This document shows positions 1 to 13,043 of a DNA stretch of 64,000 nucleotides, one piece after another. The DNA lies in contig NC_033626.1 of assembly GCF_001540865.1 (NCBI RefSeq), positions 11,191,446 to 11,255,445 on the forward strand, read 5' to 3'. This stretch comes from Ananas comosus (lineage: Eukaryota; Streptophyta; Magnoliopsida; Poales; Bromeliaceae). A model generated the notes under the pieces. It was not told where the DNA came from and ran no database searches. It saw nothing but the letters and a program-made list of their open reading frames with translations. How positions within the stretch are numbered: position 1 is the first letter of the stretch; each line of letters opens with the position of its first letter. The translations under genes and the position numbers were made by a program.

Positions 1-516
1 CGACTGTTGCTAAATACTTAAATAAGTGTTGGTAAATTAGCAGCACTCTTTTAGGTTATAGCGACATTCTTTAACTGTCACTATATACCTAGCGACCCCA
101 CATATAGCAACACTTTTTAAAAGTGTCGGTAATTTTAGTTAGCAGTACTATTTTGACATGTACCTATATTTAAAAGTGTCGCTATAGACCGTTTTTGCTG
201 TAGTGTCGATTACTATCTCCCCTTCTCCTCTCACTTAATCCACTAAAATTCTAGACGAAGGGCCCTTCCCTCTCGTCCTCCTCAGTCACCGCAACCAACG
301 AGGTAGAGTTCCGACGGTTGCTAGATACTTAAATAAGTGTTGCTAAATTAGTAGCACTTTTTTAGGTTATAGCGACACTCTTTAACTGTCGTTATATATC
401 TAGTGACCCCACATATAGCAACACTTTTTAAAAGTGTCGGTAATTTAGCCAGCAGCACTTTTTTTGACCTATACCGACATTTAAAAGTGTCGCTATAGAC
501 CGTTTTTGTTGTAGTG
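1..516. mobile_element. CACTA-type transposon end, tandemly duplicated
   Basis: Two near-identical ~205-bp blocks, 1-205 and 312-516, lie at an offset of exactly 311 bp. Each finishes in CGTTTTTG(C/T)TGTAGTG, which on the minus strand reads CACTACA(G/A)CAAAAACG, the usual start of plant CACTA (En/Spm) elements. Inside each block a short motif around AGTGTCGCTATA recurs in both orientations (for example near 60-75, 115-130, 175-190 and the matching places in copy two), like the subterminal repeats to which CACTA transposases bind. The 106 bp between the blocks is pyrimidine-rich and unrelated. The element body would lie to the left, outside the window. The 3-bp target duplication cannot be checked. 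No transposase coding sequence is visible. Confidence 0.6.
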
Positions 517-1403
517 AACTTTGACTGACTGACCTGCCTCACTTTCCAGGAGGTCATTCATTCTAACACGCTTAACCTTCTTAATTTCTTAGACTTAACC
601 ACTGTCCTACATGTTATAGTCGGATTTAGAAACTCATAACCACCTGCCATATGAGATTTATCTCACTAGCCTTAGCCGATCCGCCCCACTTCCCACAGAG
701 GTCACTCATCCAAAAATTACTCCAGTTCTAACACACTTAACCTTTTTAATCTCTTAAATCTAACTACCACCCAACAAGCGATTGCCGAATTAAAAATTTT
801 GGTCCTATTATAGCTTATATATAGGACTACCTCTCACAATATTTCTAATTAGACTCAATGAGAAGCCGTTCTTTGGATATGTTGAATACGAGGCTCTTAG
901 AGCTCTAACAGCAACACTTATACAAGATTCAGACAAAACCAACCCCTAAATCTAGAAGAGTCCGATATGGTTTGGCTGTGCATTAGTAAGCTCGGTCTCG
1001 GATGCCGATCGATCTCTACAGCCCTGCATATTGCGTGCTAATGCAGAAGCTCCGAATCAAAGTTTCTATATATATGTGCTAACACGTGCAATATGGTCCC
1101 GAACCAAGTCCCAGCCAAATAGGCCCTTACATCCTATGCTAATTTCGATATTAGTACACATTCAGCATGCAAATCCATTACTCTATCTAATGCATAATAA
1201 AATATGAATATAGATCGAACACTGCATAGATTCGTATCTTGCTCGCTCCACCGCTACAAATTCATTTTCTACCACCCATGTGGCTAGGAATAAATTCCCA
1301 GCGGCTTCTTTGAAAGTTGAGCTGCTGCAGAAGCTTTAAATTCGGCTCAACGTCGCGGCGCATGCACTCATCTTTCACTTGAAAGGGAGATAATACATTG
1401 AAC

Positions 1404-1458
<55 letters not shown>

Positions 1459-1758
1459 AAAGAAAAAGAGGAGGGGAAAGAGAAATGTTAAGTCCTTGAA
1501 TATGTACTGCATCCTAACTATTGCCTTGTTGTGTATTGTGGGCACGTAGGAGAGTGGATGCCCATGCATGCACGGGGTCTGATTCTTTATTCGGCTCGTC
1601 AGTAGAGTCCGTTTTGACCGCCCTCGTGACCCGCAGCATCCAGCTTTGAACGCCTTTTAATAGTGCTGTACTCAATCATCAGGAAAATGATCCCCTCCTT
1701 TTTTACATAATAATGCCTCTCACATATTAAGAATTTTATATTAGCTCTGCTGGACTAC
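517..1758. other. gene-free AT-rich region with microsatellite
   Basis: No supportable gene. The only marked structure is a compound (TA)n(GA)n microsatellite at about 1405-1455. Open frames here are short and low in complexity. Confidence 0.5.
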
Positions 1759-2207
1759 GTACTGTCGGTAGCAAACGGCTCAGATTACTATCGATTTATT
1801 TTCAATGGTGAAACTTTCAAATCGACGATTGACACCGTTGATTCTTTTGTTCACCAAGTGGATATAAAATGATTGGCTGAAAATGAATATTGTTTAAAAA
1901 GTAATTATGCGATTTTTGTATTTAAAATTTTGTTCTAAATAGTTAAAAAATTTAATAAATTACAATTCAGCAGATTTGAACTCTTCTACATCGTTAAGTG
2001 ATCAAACGTACATATCTGCTGTTAAAATTATAATTTTTGTGACTCTTTTATTGTTTAATTAGCGATGTCGAAAAAATATGAAATTTAATTTTTAAATGGT
2101 TTAAATGATTTAAATCATATGCGACGGTGTTGGTCATCAATTTAGAAGCTTCAACATTAAAAATAAATCGATAGTAATTAAACTGAGCCATTTACTATCG
2201 ATAGTAC
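1759..2207. mobile_element. MITE with terminal inverted repeats (family A, copy 1)
   Basis: The left end, from GTACTGTCGGTAGCAAACGG at 1759, matches in inverted form the right end at about 2170-2207 (ACTATCGATAGTAAATGGCTC on the minus strand). The similarity continues inward through ATTACTATCGATTTATTTT. The interior is AT-rich and non-coding. A related copy lies at about 53789-54302. Superfamily not settled because the target duplication is unclear. Confidence 0.6.
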
Positions 2208-3149
2208 TCTAACACAATCCTTTCTCTCTCTATATATATATATAATTGTTAAGGAAAATTTTGACTTAATTTTTATTAGGCAATGTATGTTGGAGTCACT
2301 TTGCATGTAAAGCCACTATAATGTAGATAGATTTTATTCTGGGCACCTTTCTTCTGGGCACAGTAACATGATTTTGATTCTCGTTAATTTCAAGCGAGAT
2401 GTATGTGTATATATAACCTCCGAGCATTTATCAACAAAAAAAAAAAACCTTAGTCATGGTCTTTTCATTACATCATCAGTGATCAGTTAATTATAAGCTT
2501 TAATTTGTTATTCACATAAAGAGAAATTTGTGTGTGGGCGTGCGCATGCATGTGTTTGTGTGAGGTAGAGAGCTTCACTTATTATATATTTCTTGTTACG
2601 AGCCCACCTGGTTCTTAGTTTGTTTTCTAATGTTACCTATGACTACAAAATAGTAATAAGGTTAAAATTAAGTTGGCTTAAAGAAAAGAATATTTCAGAA
2701 ATGTACTCTCATTGATAGAAGTAAACAAAAATGTGGTCAAACAAAGTGTTTGATCAGAGCAATTTACTATACATTCATTTTTTTACAATCAAAATCTTTC
2801 CTCCTAGGTACAGTAGGTAGCGCCCACATGTACAACTACTTTATACATATATGTATTATTAGTTTATGATTAGTCCCTAAACGTTGCCGAACTTTTAATT
2901 TAAAATACTTTAATCTTTTAACTTTCTATTATATTGCAATTTCATCTATTGTAACCATAAAAAAGAATTCAATGCTACCTGTCTCTTAAAAAAAAAAAAA
3001 AGAAATCAATTTTTCTTTGTTTTGCAAAATGCCCATTTTAGTAGTTTTAGAATTAATTTATAATATATGAGAAAGTTCAGAAACTAAAGTAACTGATCGT
3101 CTATACACATGTAGACCAAGTACATATGTGAACATGTGCAAATCTGTCC
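2208..3149. other. gene-free AT-rich region
   Basis: Only AT-rich sequence, short A and T tracts and a (TA)n run near 2232-2245. No gene or clear repeat recognised. Confidence 0.4.
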
Positions 3150-3157
3150 CCTCTAAG

Positions 3158-3762
3158 TAGGGATGCAAATGAGGCGGATCTGGGGCGGGAGCTCCATCCC
3201 GCCTCCCATCCCGACTAGCAAAACTCCGTCCCGCCTTCCGCCCTGAATCAGTGACGGGTTAAAAAATACATCCCATAATCCGTCCCGTCTCGTAACCCGT
3301 CTCTTGCCGGCGCCCCGAATCTGCCCCGCCAACTAATATTTTTTATAAAATTATAATATTGTTAATATTTTGTAAAATATAAAATAATAATTTTTAATAA
3401 TATTATATATATAATTCAACAATATCAATTATAAAAATCAAAAATATAAATCATAATTTAAAAGTTTCAAATACATTAAAAATAAGAGTACTTATTTACT
3501 TGTGTTTCGAACTTTTTTGTAAATATATTATTCTTTAGGAATATTTTTTTAAAATATAAATAATTTTCGGGACGGATTCAGGACGGATCATGACGGGACG
3601 GATTCAGAGCGGGTCAAAATTTCTCCCGTTTCCTACCCTGAATCCGTATCGTAAAATTTATTCCGTTTCTCGCCCCGAATCCGTTTATTTTATCCCATTT
3701 ACTGCCCCGTCGAAGCGGATCGGGGCGGGAGCTCCACCAACCCGGATCCATTTGCATCCCTA
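3158..3762. mobile_element. hAT-type MITE with 8-bp target duplication
   Basis: A 605-bp element with ends TAGGGATGCAAATG and CATTTGCATCCCTA, followed inward by GGGGCGGGAGCTCC in both inverted arms. It is flanked by the direct repeat CCTCTAAG at 3150-3157 and 3763-3770. An 8-bp target duplication and this terminal sequence are typical of the hAT superfamily. The interior has GC-rich arms (repeats of a motif like GACGGGACGGATTC) around an AT-rich core with no transposase, so it is non-autonomous. Confidence 0.85.
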
Positions 3763-3770
3763 CCTCTAAG

Positions 3771-6700
3771 CCACGGATGACCGTGAACATGCAACCAGAA
3801 ACATTTGCCGCAGCTTCGGTGTCGCCGCGATTCTCGCCGACCGATCGTGCCCCCACGGGCCACGGTGCATCGATTCTACGCTTTTCTTCTAATCCCCATA
3901 CTTAATTACACTAATTTATAGTTAAAAAAGATGTTTGATGCGCATCGGAATGCACCCGATTCAAATTTTGCAGTACAACGCGATTGAACATTGGGTGTAC
4001 TACGCATATATACTCTATTAGATTTACGTGCAGCTGTGTTTATTTATGATTTAATTGAAATGTGAAACATATATAAGCGCTGATTTTAAACTGAGCAACT
4101 CTCTCGATTACCCTCCTAATTAACTCTGTCTCGATCTGATTAATTTGTCACAAGAGAAAAAGTAAGAAGTAAGTTATTTTGTAGCTAGGTTACATTTGAA
4201 TAGTATATATATTTAGCTATTTCACATTTTGACCATGAGTGCACACAAAGACGCACTTTTGGAGAGCTTTATATATATAAAGACATAAAACTATATGCTA
4301 ATACATACGCTCGAAATATGTTAGTGGAATTGTTTGTCCCCCGTCTATGTCCAACCTTTTCATTTTAATTTTTAAATCTTTTAATAGAAAATGTTACAGA
4401 TCAGTTCCGACAATTTAGATTTTGATTTGACCGTCTCTCCAAGGTTTCAATTTCATGCTTAAATAAAAAAAGGTTAATTTCATACAATTCTCTATAAACA
4501 TGTCGAATAGTAAATATATCTTGACAATAATTCAGTGATATTAATATTTGCCTCTCTGATATATTACTATTAGAGCACCGTTTATTTTTTTAATAAAAGA
4601 TAAATAAAATAATATTTTTTGCCATCATAAATATATTTTTTCAAAAATTTCAAACTATTAGAAGTTTACAGAAATGTCCTTTAAAAAATTTTCAACAATT
4701 ACCTTCTTTCTTTTTATTTTACTATTATAAATAATATAAGAGGGGCAAAAAGGTCAATTTACATCATTTAATAACTAGGATTAAGTATTTTACTTATGAT
4801 GGACTATATTTTTCTAACGGATCCTAACAACAGGAATATAATTGAAAATATTAGAATTTTTGCAAGGATAAATATAAAGAGTCGAACTTTATAAGGATAT
4901 ATTTACTATTTATATGTTACCAGGGAGTTGTATGCTATTAATCCTAAAAAATAAAATAAAGTGTATTTTAAAAGTTTTAGTTATCTTAATAACTTTGTCG
5001 GCACAATTGATTGTTTTCTTAAATTTTTTTAAAAGATCGGAGAATCTTACGGCTGGTATGCATTGACAAAAACGAAGAGTTTACATTTGGGGCCTCTTGA
5101 GTTAATGTATACAATAGTAATATTTTTAGGAATAGTTTAAGGGGTAAGAGTGAAAAAAAAGAAAAAGGTGTTAATTATGTATCTACAAATTAACCCCCCA
5201 CTGTAAAGAGATTAGATGTTTGACGAAAACAACGTGTTGATTAATTGAGTCTAATTTATTCTCAAGCACGAAGAACAATACAATCTGTTTAAGTCAACCG
5301 TTAATTCGCATGCAAACCAAGTACTTTATATTTGAAATTAATTGTGATGGATCTAAAATTTCTCAGATCTTTGCTTCGAAAAATTAGATACATCCAAGAT
5401 CCAACACTTTGCTTGTTAAGGTAAATTCATGTCACGATGGGGCCTAGGATTTGGTGTCCAAAGTACTAGAACAAGTGATGGTGGGTCAAGTGGTCTATAT
5501 GCTTCCACATAGATTTAGGATCTGTTTGTTTTCATAATAGATTTCGAAGAGCGAGCTCGTATGTTCGAGAAAATCAAACAGGTCGGGGTTTATTTCGATA
5601 TTGAAATTGCGAGATCATCTGAACTCTCACTTGTAGTGTTATGGACTTCTGCCTTTTGACGTCGGTGGACTTGAGGGCGAAGTTGACTTTGCAAAACTCA
5701 TGAATTCCTTGCATTCTTACTTTCTGATTCCAAACAACTACTAGACAATTTACTGAACGGGTGTTGAAAAATTTGCAATGTGTGTATTAATTTTCTCTCC
5801 AACTAGTATTGAAAACTTTAAACATTACTTATGTAAAATTAATGTGAAATAATCTTTTTTTTTTCTAAAAGCTTAAATTACTTTCATGTTTGAGGTTAAG
5901 ACTTTTTAGTAGGTTCAGGATAGACCGGTGAAACAACTATTTTTAATTTTAAATGCTCAAACATCAGGAAATGATGTTTTTAATATTTAAATTCAACATT
6001 TCATTTGAGGGAAAAAAAAATCATAATAGTTCGTAAATTGTATAAATAACGAGTGCTAGCTAAGCCTTTGTGAAGCAATCTTGTTCTGTTGCATGCCTGT
6101 TTAAAATTGTATATTTAATGAGTCAAATCTGGATAAAAAAGAAAGGTTGTGTTAGATCGCTTAGAAACTAGTGTTAAATTTGTTGTCTCAAGAAACATCA
6201 ATAATATAGTTTTTGTTACGACAAACGCACAAACGGAAACAAAATAACGAACACAAAAAATAATCAAACCACAAGCAGAAAATAAAGAACACAGATTTAC
6301 GTGAAAAACCCTTTTCCAGGGAAAAACCACGGGCGAGGAAGGAGAAGACTTCACTATGGAACGAAATGGGAATACAATGTTCTTCAGGTTACAACCAACC
6401 ATGATCACACGCCTCTAGGATATAAACGATAAATGAAAAGAAAAACTCATAACGGGTCTACGGGCTCGGGCCTGGCCCGAACCCTCCGCTACCCACCATA
6501 GGCATTCATTTTTTCTCCATAATTTTCTTTTCCAAATTGGTCGCACCGCGAAGCTGTCGGCGAGTCGTAAATCCGAACCTGAATCGATAGTAGATTTCGA
6601 GTCACATCTAACAGTTTTGTTATTAATAATATAATTTTGTTCTATGCATATTATTAACATTCTTCTTGACTTGAATGAAGATACGAAAGTATATGGAAAT

Positions 6701-7912
6701 AAAATATAAGGTAAGAGAAATAAGCATTTAGCTGGGTTGGAGGAGTTTGGACTTTGGTTTGAGATTATGTTACGCAATATCGATCTATACTTATACTTCA
6801 CCTCAATTTCGCTTTATTATCACATCACATAATTCAGTGATAGTACTTGGCCCTCTTGTGATTTTGGTTTTGATTTTTGGGCATTTGCCACTTAAATAAC
6901 ATCAAAGAAAAGCAACCAGTATTAAAACTTCGAAATCAGTAGAACAGCTGCATTACATCAAGTTCTGGACTTTGAAATAATATGGTATATAGTTGGATTT
7001 CTCCAAAATTTCTTCTCCAAAATTTCTTCAAAATTACGCTAAATTGGTTGCAAATAAAATGAATTCCAAGTTATTCAAAGTCTGCGGGTAGCTAAAAAGT
7101 GTGGTAGAAGATTATTTTGTTATGGTTAACTTGTCTTGCATATTACATTAATTCGGTTAAAATGTGATTTTCATTTGACTAAAAAGAAAAAAAAAAAGTC
7201 ATGTTTTATGTACTTTTGAACTAACTCGTTGTACATACAATTCGATGACATTAGATTACCTTAGTAATCTGATTAAGAACTTGTTCAGTATTAAGAATAT
7301 TTCTGTATTGCAAAATGAAGTTAGGATAAAAATACACATGAATATATTTCTTCTACAAAAAAGATATATTAACCCGCACATGCATTGAGCATTTTATTGT
7401 GAAACATCATGCAATCTTCTCACAGTTTCAAATTAGAGTCCGACTCAGATGCTTCTAAAAGCTGCTACTTTGAACTTTTGGATGTTTGCATTCATAATAT
7501 AATCACCATCAAATTAATAGTAAACTATAGTAGTGATCCACGGATCAATGAGTTTAGCATGTAACCTAATCTTTAGAAGCACGTATTCTAGCTGATCAAT
7601 ACAGGTTAAATATATTAACCTAAAACAACATTCAAGAACCAGTACTTAACACATCAGTAATAAAAGAGGCAACAGAATGGTCCAGCGATTCTTTCGAGAT
7701 CAGCTCGAATCTCAAACAGATGCAGAGCACTTCCCCACAGTCCCAGACCCTTCACCACAACAAAAAAGAAAAAAAAAAAGAAAAAGAAAAAAGTGTAAAT
7801 ATACACGTAAGGTGCCATTGCCATTGTGAGGTCTCACTCGTGCTCAACATCTCTGGTCACAAAAGCCACGAGAGGCGGAGGAAAGAGATAAGGCTCAGAG
7901 AGAGAGAGAGAT

Positions 7913-7979
<67 letters not shown>

Positions 7980-10640
7980 AACAATTAATTCATGGGAATC
8001 TGTGGGCACGTGCCGAAGCTTTTTTGCGTTACTTGGTTTGAGCCTTTCCCCCACCCAATGGGAATTTTTGGGTCACAAAAAGAGACGAGTGGTAAAAGAG
8101 GAGAACTGTAACGAAAAAGGGAGTTCATACATGCATACACAAAGCAGTATGTGTGAACTTAAAATGATAACGAGAGCATGCAGATGAGAGGACCCATGCA
8201 GTTTCCATGATGTTTCGCGTGGAACTTATGGGAAAGATATTCAATATTACTGCTTCTATGTGTGAATCATAAAATCAAACTAAGTTTAAATGGCATAATG
8301 AAATTTTTTCGATAGCTTCAAGTTGATTCTACTCAAATTTGCAAAAATATTTATCAGGTTTGATCCATGTATCGACTTCATTCTCATATTTAAATTGCAG
8401 TAGTTTGGAAAGTAACGTTTCTATTCAATTTAGACTTCATACTCATTAGCTTCCGATTTAATAATAGTAGCGAAGGATGGTGGAGGACAAAGGGCATGAT
8501 ACGTAAAAGGAGCTTGATTTTGATTCGAAGAGCTACAAACAAAATATGTAATTGCAAGATATCAAAACAATATTGGTTTTCCAATGGTAAGGCACTTGAG
8601 GTTATGAGTTTGAATTTCAGGTGGGAGATTCCGGATAGAACTGCACGAATCAAGCTACTGAATCTCAAAAAAAAAGAAGAAGAAAAGTTACCAAACATTG
8701 GATCGATACAGGTGGTTTTCTTTGCGAAAATGCCATAAAGTTGATGTTTTCATGCTTGCATATATTTTGACCTTCATTTGTTATAAATAGTACATGTTTA
8801 TTTATCTCCTTTGAGTAACGTTAGTTGACTATTCGAAATTAATTATATATCCTTCCAATATCCCTCCAACAAATCTCCAATGTAAGTAATGGTATCAAAT
8901 ACATAAAGTGTGGGGTAAATAGTAGATTCAATTGTGGAGGAAAATATAACTTATAAATTAGTATATTGTGATCCATAAGTATACATATGTCCAAGTAACG
9001 TACATGAGATTCGTTTTGGCAAAGCCAACTTGCACTGTACAGCAGGGTTTGGGTCGCAGTTAGTGAGTCCAAACTGATGCAATAATCTGTGCTGGACCTG
9101 GCAAGTAAGCTAAGTAAGGCATTGAATGCAACCACAGAAACTGTGCGGGTGGTCCATGCTCAATTATACTATAATACTACGTTCTAAGCATGCATTTTAT
9201 GCGAAGAGATAGATTTAGTGTATCCCCCAGTTGTACATATGTTTGGTAACTTGCCTTTTTTAATCCGTGAACCAATGAGTAGTCGATCGATCAGATGTTT
9301 GAGAAATAAAAAATCTAGGTCGAGTCTTGGATGACTACTGAAGCAAAAGATTGAATTGAGTCTAGTTTCACGCCAAAGGAAATTTTTCATCACCAATCTA
9401 ATGTTTGGGAGAGCGACACTAGAAAAAATGTTATAGGGGAGTTGCATATTTAAAGCCACCGGAGATCTCACTAGAAAATGTCGACGGATGGTAATTGATT
9501 GAAATAATTGAAAACTTTCGTAAACATTTGTGCGACAATTTACGCGCAGCACGGCGAACTAGCTAGTTGAATACGTACAATGCTTTCAATACTTTCCCTA
9601 CCAAGTTGGGAGCAGCAACTTCAAATAAAACCTTCTTCTATTAATATTAGTACTCCATATGCTACCATTTTATTTATTTTTTTAAAAATAAAGTTAACTA
9701 ATAAAATAAAATAACTAAATTTCAAACTTAAAATTACAGATACCAATAATAACACTTAGTTTGCCATTTGGCCAAAAAGTACATGACAAGTAATTGCAAA
9801 GGAGCACCAGAATCCTGTTGTTTGTACACTGAGCATCTCAGAGGGGAAAAAATTGTGGTTGAGCAATTACACCGAATACTGTGTTCTCACCTGCGCAGCC
9901 CAGTACACAGTCAAAGTTAAAGCTCATTAAAAAGATTGCAAGGTAGTACATAAGCAATTTAATTATGACTTATCGACTACAATGATGATAAATTAGTATG
10001 CATTATTAATCCCGAGTTAATTATCTAAATTGTTCTCATGATACTAATTAATTAGTGTACTAATACGAACGGAAATCAATTGTTTATGATGTACCTGTAG
10101 ACAAGAACCTCACCATGGTTGGCTGAGCAAATAAGAAACATATTACGCAGACGATATTAATGAAACGGAGATAATTAAGAAGCAAAGTTCGCGTTCACGT
10201 GAAAGAGCAATTAAGAAAAATAATTGGCATTCAAACAGGAGGTTTTAGACTAATGAATCTCGCTATTCATAATTTGCATTCGTATTATTAAAAACTCATA
10301 ATGGTTTTAATATAACTCTCGCAGATTTGTTACATCTGATTTATTAAAAACTCTCTAGCTAGTCAAACTTTTAACATGGGTAGCAGATGCTACTCAGGAG
10401 TTAGGATAAGTACCCTTATTAGTTCAATATTACTTGTATTATAGTTTGATAAAAAAGGTCAAATCATTAGAATTCCAATTCTCGAAAGTAAAATAATTAT
10501 ATAGAATTTGTGGGGACTATTGTTATAGATTCTGAGTCTAAGGACTCCGAACAAAATTGTACGACTATTTCTTTTAATTTTTTCTTTTTTAAGTAATATT
10601 ATATGTATATTTATTATATAGGGTAAATTTGACACCCTAG
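3771..10640. other. long gene-free region
   Basis: About 6.9 kb in which I find no gene with recognisable protein similarity or a convincing exon chain. Open frames of 60-128 codons occur on both strands, but they overlap each other and are low in complexity. The stretch at about 6200-6430 on the minus strand resembles an old LTR or TRIM fragment (the run TTTACGTGAAAAACCC at 6297-6312 is reminiscent of common plant LTR sequence), but ends are not definable. A GA microsatellite is listed separately. Confidence 0.4.
7899..7976. repeat. (GA)n microsatellite
   Basis: About 78 bp of nearly perfect GA dinucleotide with two GATA interruptions. The open frames through it on either strand encode only Ser/Leu or Arg/Glu repeats and are artefacts. 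Confidence 0.9.
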
Positions 10641-11010
10641 GCACCCGTTTGATTCGGAGTTAACAGGTGGAATAACTTCTTAACGCCAAAATTTTTTTTA
10701 AACACCCAATTTGAGAGGTGGGGTTAGCTAACCTCACCCCAAATAGGCTATTCTGGAATAGCTTATTTGGGGTGGGGTTAGCTAATCCTAACTAACCCCG
10801 CCCTACCTCACTACTCCAATCAAACAAAATATTATTTTAACCACTATCTTTCTTATCTCACCTACTCTAATCAAATACTATTTTATCTATATCTGGACTA
10901 AACCCAATTCTTAACCAAACACAAAATTACTTTAACCCCACCTTAATCCTGAACTTAACTCTATTCCTAGAATAACAAATTTTTACTTAATCCCGAATCA
11001 AACGGTAGCT
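10641..11010. mobile_element. MITE with ~17-bp inverted ends
   Basis: The left end GCACCCGTTTGATTCGG is mirrored at the right end (CCGAATCAAACGGTAGCT). The inner arms also share a pyrimidine-rich text built on words like CCCCAC and ACTCTAATCAAA. No coding capacity. Target duplication not clear, so the superfamily is left open. Confidence 0.55.
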
Positions 11011-11741
11011 AAAATTTCAAAAAAGTTTTAGATAAACTCATTTATTTTATTATTTTTTATTACTAAAAATATTAAAGAAATTAAATCCTTACATGATGAG
11101 GTGTATTTCGTTTTCCTTCAATATGCGCTCTTCAATTCATGAGCAGATCAGTATAGTAACAAGTATGTCCACATGGCATTGTGCGTTTGTGATTGGTCCG
11201 GTTTATACTGACGCGGTAGACAAGGTCCACTACTCTAAAATCTCTTCGCTGACGTGACACACAAATTACGCCCGTCCCTCGGGAAATAAGAGGACGACCA
11301 CTAATTACAGGCTGGAAAACAATCGAGTAAAACAAAAACTAATTGAGTAAATTACAGATTTAGTCCTCAAACTATGGTTACGTAGCATTTCAGCCCTCAA
11401 ACTTTTGGTTTGCTATAATTTTAGAGTCAAACTTTCTAATTTATTACAATCTAGTCTCATAAACTAATTTATTTCACTAAATATTTTTAAATTATTTAAT
11501 ATAAAAATAATATAATATCTTAGCGTATTATTTTTATATTAATAGTTTATTAATATATTTAGTCAAAATAGTTAAATTGCAAAATTTAATTACAATAATT
11601 TAAAAAATTACAGTAAAAAATTATATTATTCTATAATTTGAGGACCGGAAAGTGTAATTTTTCGAACTTAATTATAGAGCACAAACTTTTCTTTTTTATT
11701 TTTAATGGCGGAAAAGATAAAAAAAAAAAGAAAAAATTTTA

Positions 11742-12090
11742 AATATCACCATTGTAATTTCGTACTTACTTCTTTTAGTACCCTGTAATTTAAAATGCAT
11801 CACTTTAGTATCTTGTGGTTTCTTTTTTTTATTTTTTGTTATCTCCTCTATTAATTTTTTCATTAAACCAATGACAAAATTAAAACCACAGGATACTAAA
11901 GTATAAATTCGTTAAACCACAAGTAAATATTCAATAAACCATACATGGAGTATCTAAAGTTTTTTGTACGTGATTTAGCGGTCATAAAAGAAAAAAATAA
12001 AATCATAGTATACTAAAGTAATATATTTTAAATTACAGAATACTAAACTGAGAAAATACAAAACTACAGGAGTGATATTTAAAATTTTGC
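11742..12090. mobile_element. degenerate MULE-like foldback MITE
   Basis: The left part (TTTAAATATCACCATTG..., then CTGTAATTTAAAATGCATCACTTTAGT in spirit) is mirrored at the right by AATACTAAACTGAGAAAAT and GGAGTGATATTTAAA. It shares its vocabulary (TAGTACCCTGTGGTTT-like words) with the better preserved copies at 12687-13043 and 46824-47339. Ends are approximate. Confidence 0.45.
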
Positions 12091-12289
12091 TAAATTACAA
12101 AAAATCTCTGGATCAAAACCCTCTTTTTCACTTTACCTTCCCGACTTTTAAAAACCTACATTTTGTCCTTTCAAAAATTGAAAAATGTTTACTTTGGCTC
12201 TCGTCGTTAGGGTTCTATCCATCTTCTATTATTATATATTTTTTACATCCAAAATACCCTTCTACCTCTCCATGCAGTTGCCTCCTCCT

Positions 12290-12580
12290 TTCTCTCCAAG
12301 GTCCTTGGCGGCACCTTCTCACTTCTCGCCTTCTTTCATGGCAAGTTCAAGTTCCCGGCTCTCCTTCGCCACCTCGCCGTCGTCTACCTTTCAGTCTGCG
12401 TCTACCCCAACCTCGCTCCCCACCGCCACCGAATGAAAAGACTACGAAGTTGCAGAAAGAGGAGGGGAAGCACGTGGACCAAGCGTAATCGGAGTTGGAG
12501 TCAACAGAGGTGCAGAGAAGGGACAATAAAGTGCTGCAGATGAAGAAGGGCTGGGAAGAAACGAAGAAGATGGGAGCATT
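12290..12580 (+). other. coding-like GC-rich patch, possible gene fragment
   Basis: This 300-bp patch between two foldback MITEs has much higher GC than its surroundings and coding-like texture. One frame reads ATG at 12339 with a Ser/Thr-rich start and a stop at 12434-12436. Another gives a hydrophobic stretch followed by basic residues. A third gives a charged helix-like stretch near 12430-12590 broken by one stop. I do not recognise a family. It could be a captured or decayed exon set. Confidence 0.25.
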
Positions 12581-12686
12581 TTGGTTTTTTTTTTTTATCA
12601 TAATTAACACCGTACTCTCTGTGAATATTTTTTAATTTTTGAGAGGATAAAATATAAATTTTTAAAAGTTGGAGACAAAAAATAAA

Positions 12687-13043
12687 GGGAAAACTTCAAA
12701 AACCCCCCCTGTGGTTTCGTGCATTCTCACTTTGCTACCCTGTGGTTTAAAACGTATCAATTTACCCCCCTGTGGTTTCATTTTTATCTTTTCGGAAGCT
12801 TTTTCGTTAATATTTCGTTAAATTATATACAAAAAACTTCAGATAACCATCTATATTTATCAAATAGTCACTTTAGTATCCTTTAATTTTAACTTTGTCA
12901 TTGATTTTAAAAAAAAAAAATAATAAAATTGATAACAAAAAGATAAAAACGAAACCACAGGGGGGCAAATTGATACGTTTTAAACCACAGGGTAGCAAAG
13001 TGAGAATGCACGAAACCACAGGGGGGGTTTTTGAAGTTTTCCC
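12687..13043. mobile_element. MULE-type foldback MITE
   Basis: A long hairpin element. The left arm GGGAAAACTTCAAAAACC plus the following ~110 bp is the near-perfect reverse complement of the right arm ending GGTTTTTGAAGTTTTCCC. Both arms contain CTGTGGTTTCGTGCATTCTC and CTGTGGTTTAAAACGTATCA. AAAAATAAA occurs just outside both ends, suggesting a 9-bp target duplication in A-rich sequence. The same family at 46824-47339 has an unambiguous 9-bp duplication, which supports Mutator-like (MULE) ancestry. No coding sequence. Confidence 0.8.

Noticed and set aside
7720..8187. Open frames of 61-65 codons over the GA microsatellite
   Set aside because: They consist of Ser-Leu or Arg-Glu dipeptide repeats created by the microsatellite, on both strands.
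8583..8640. SINE-like box B (GAGTTTGAATTTC)
   Set aside because: The possible box A is poor, and no tail or target duplication was found.
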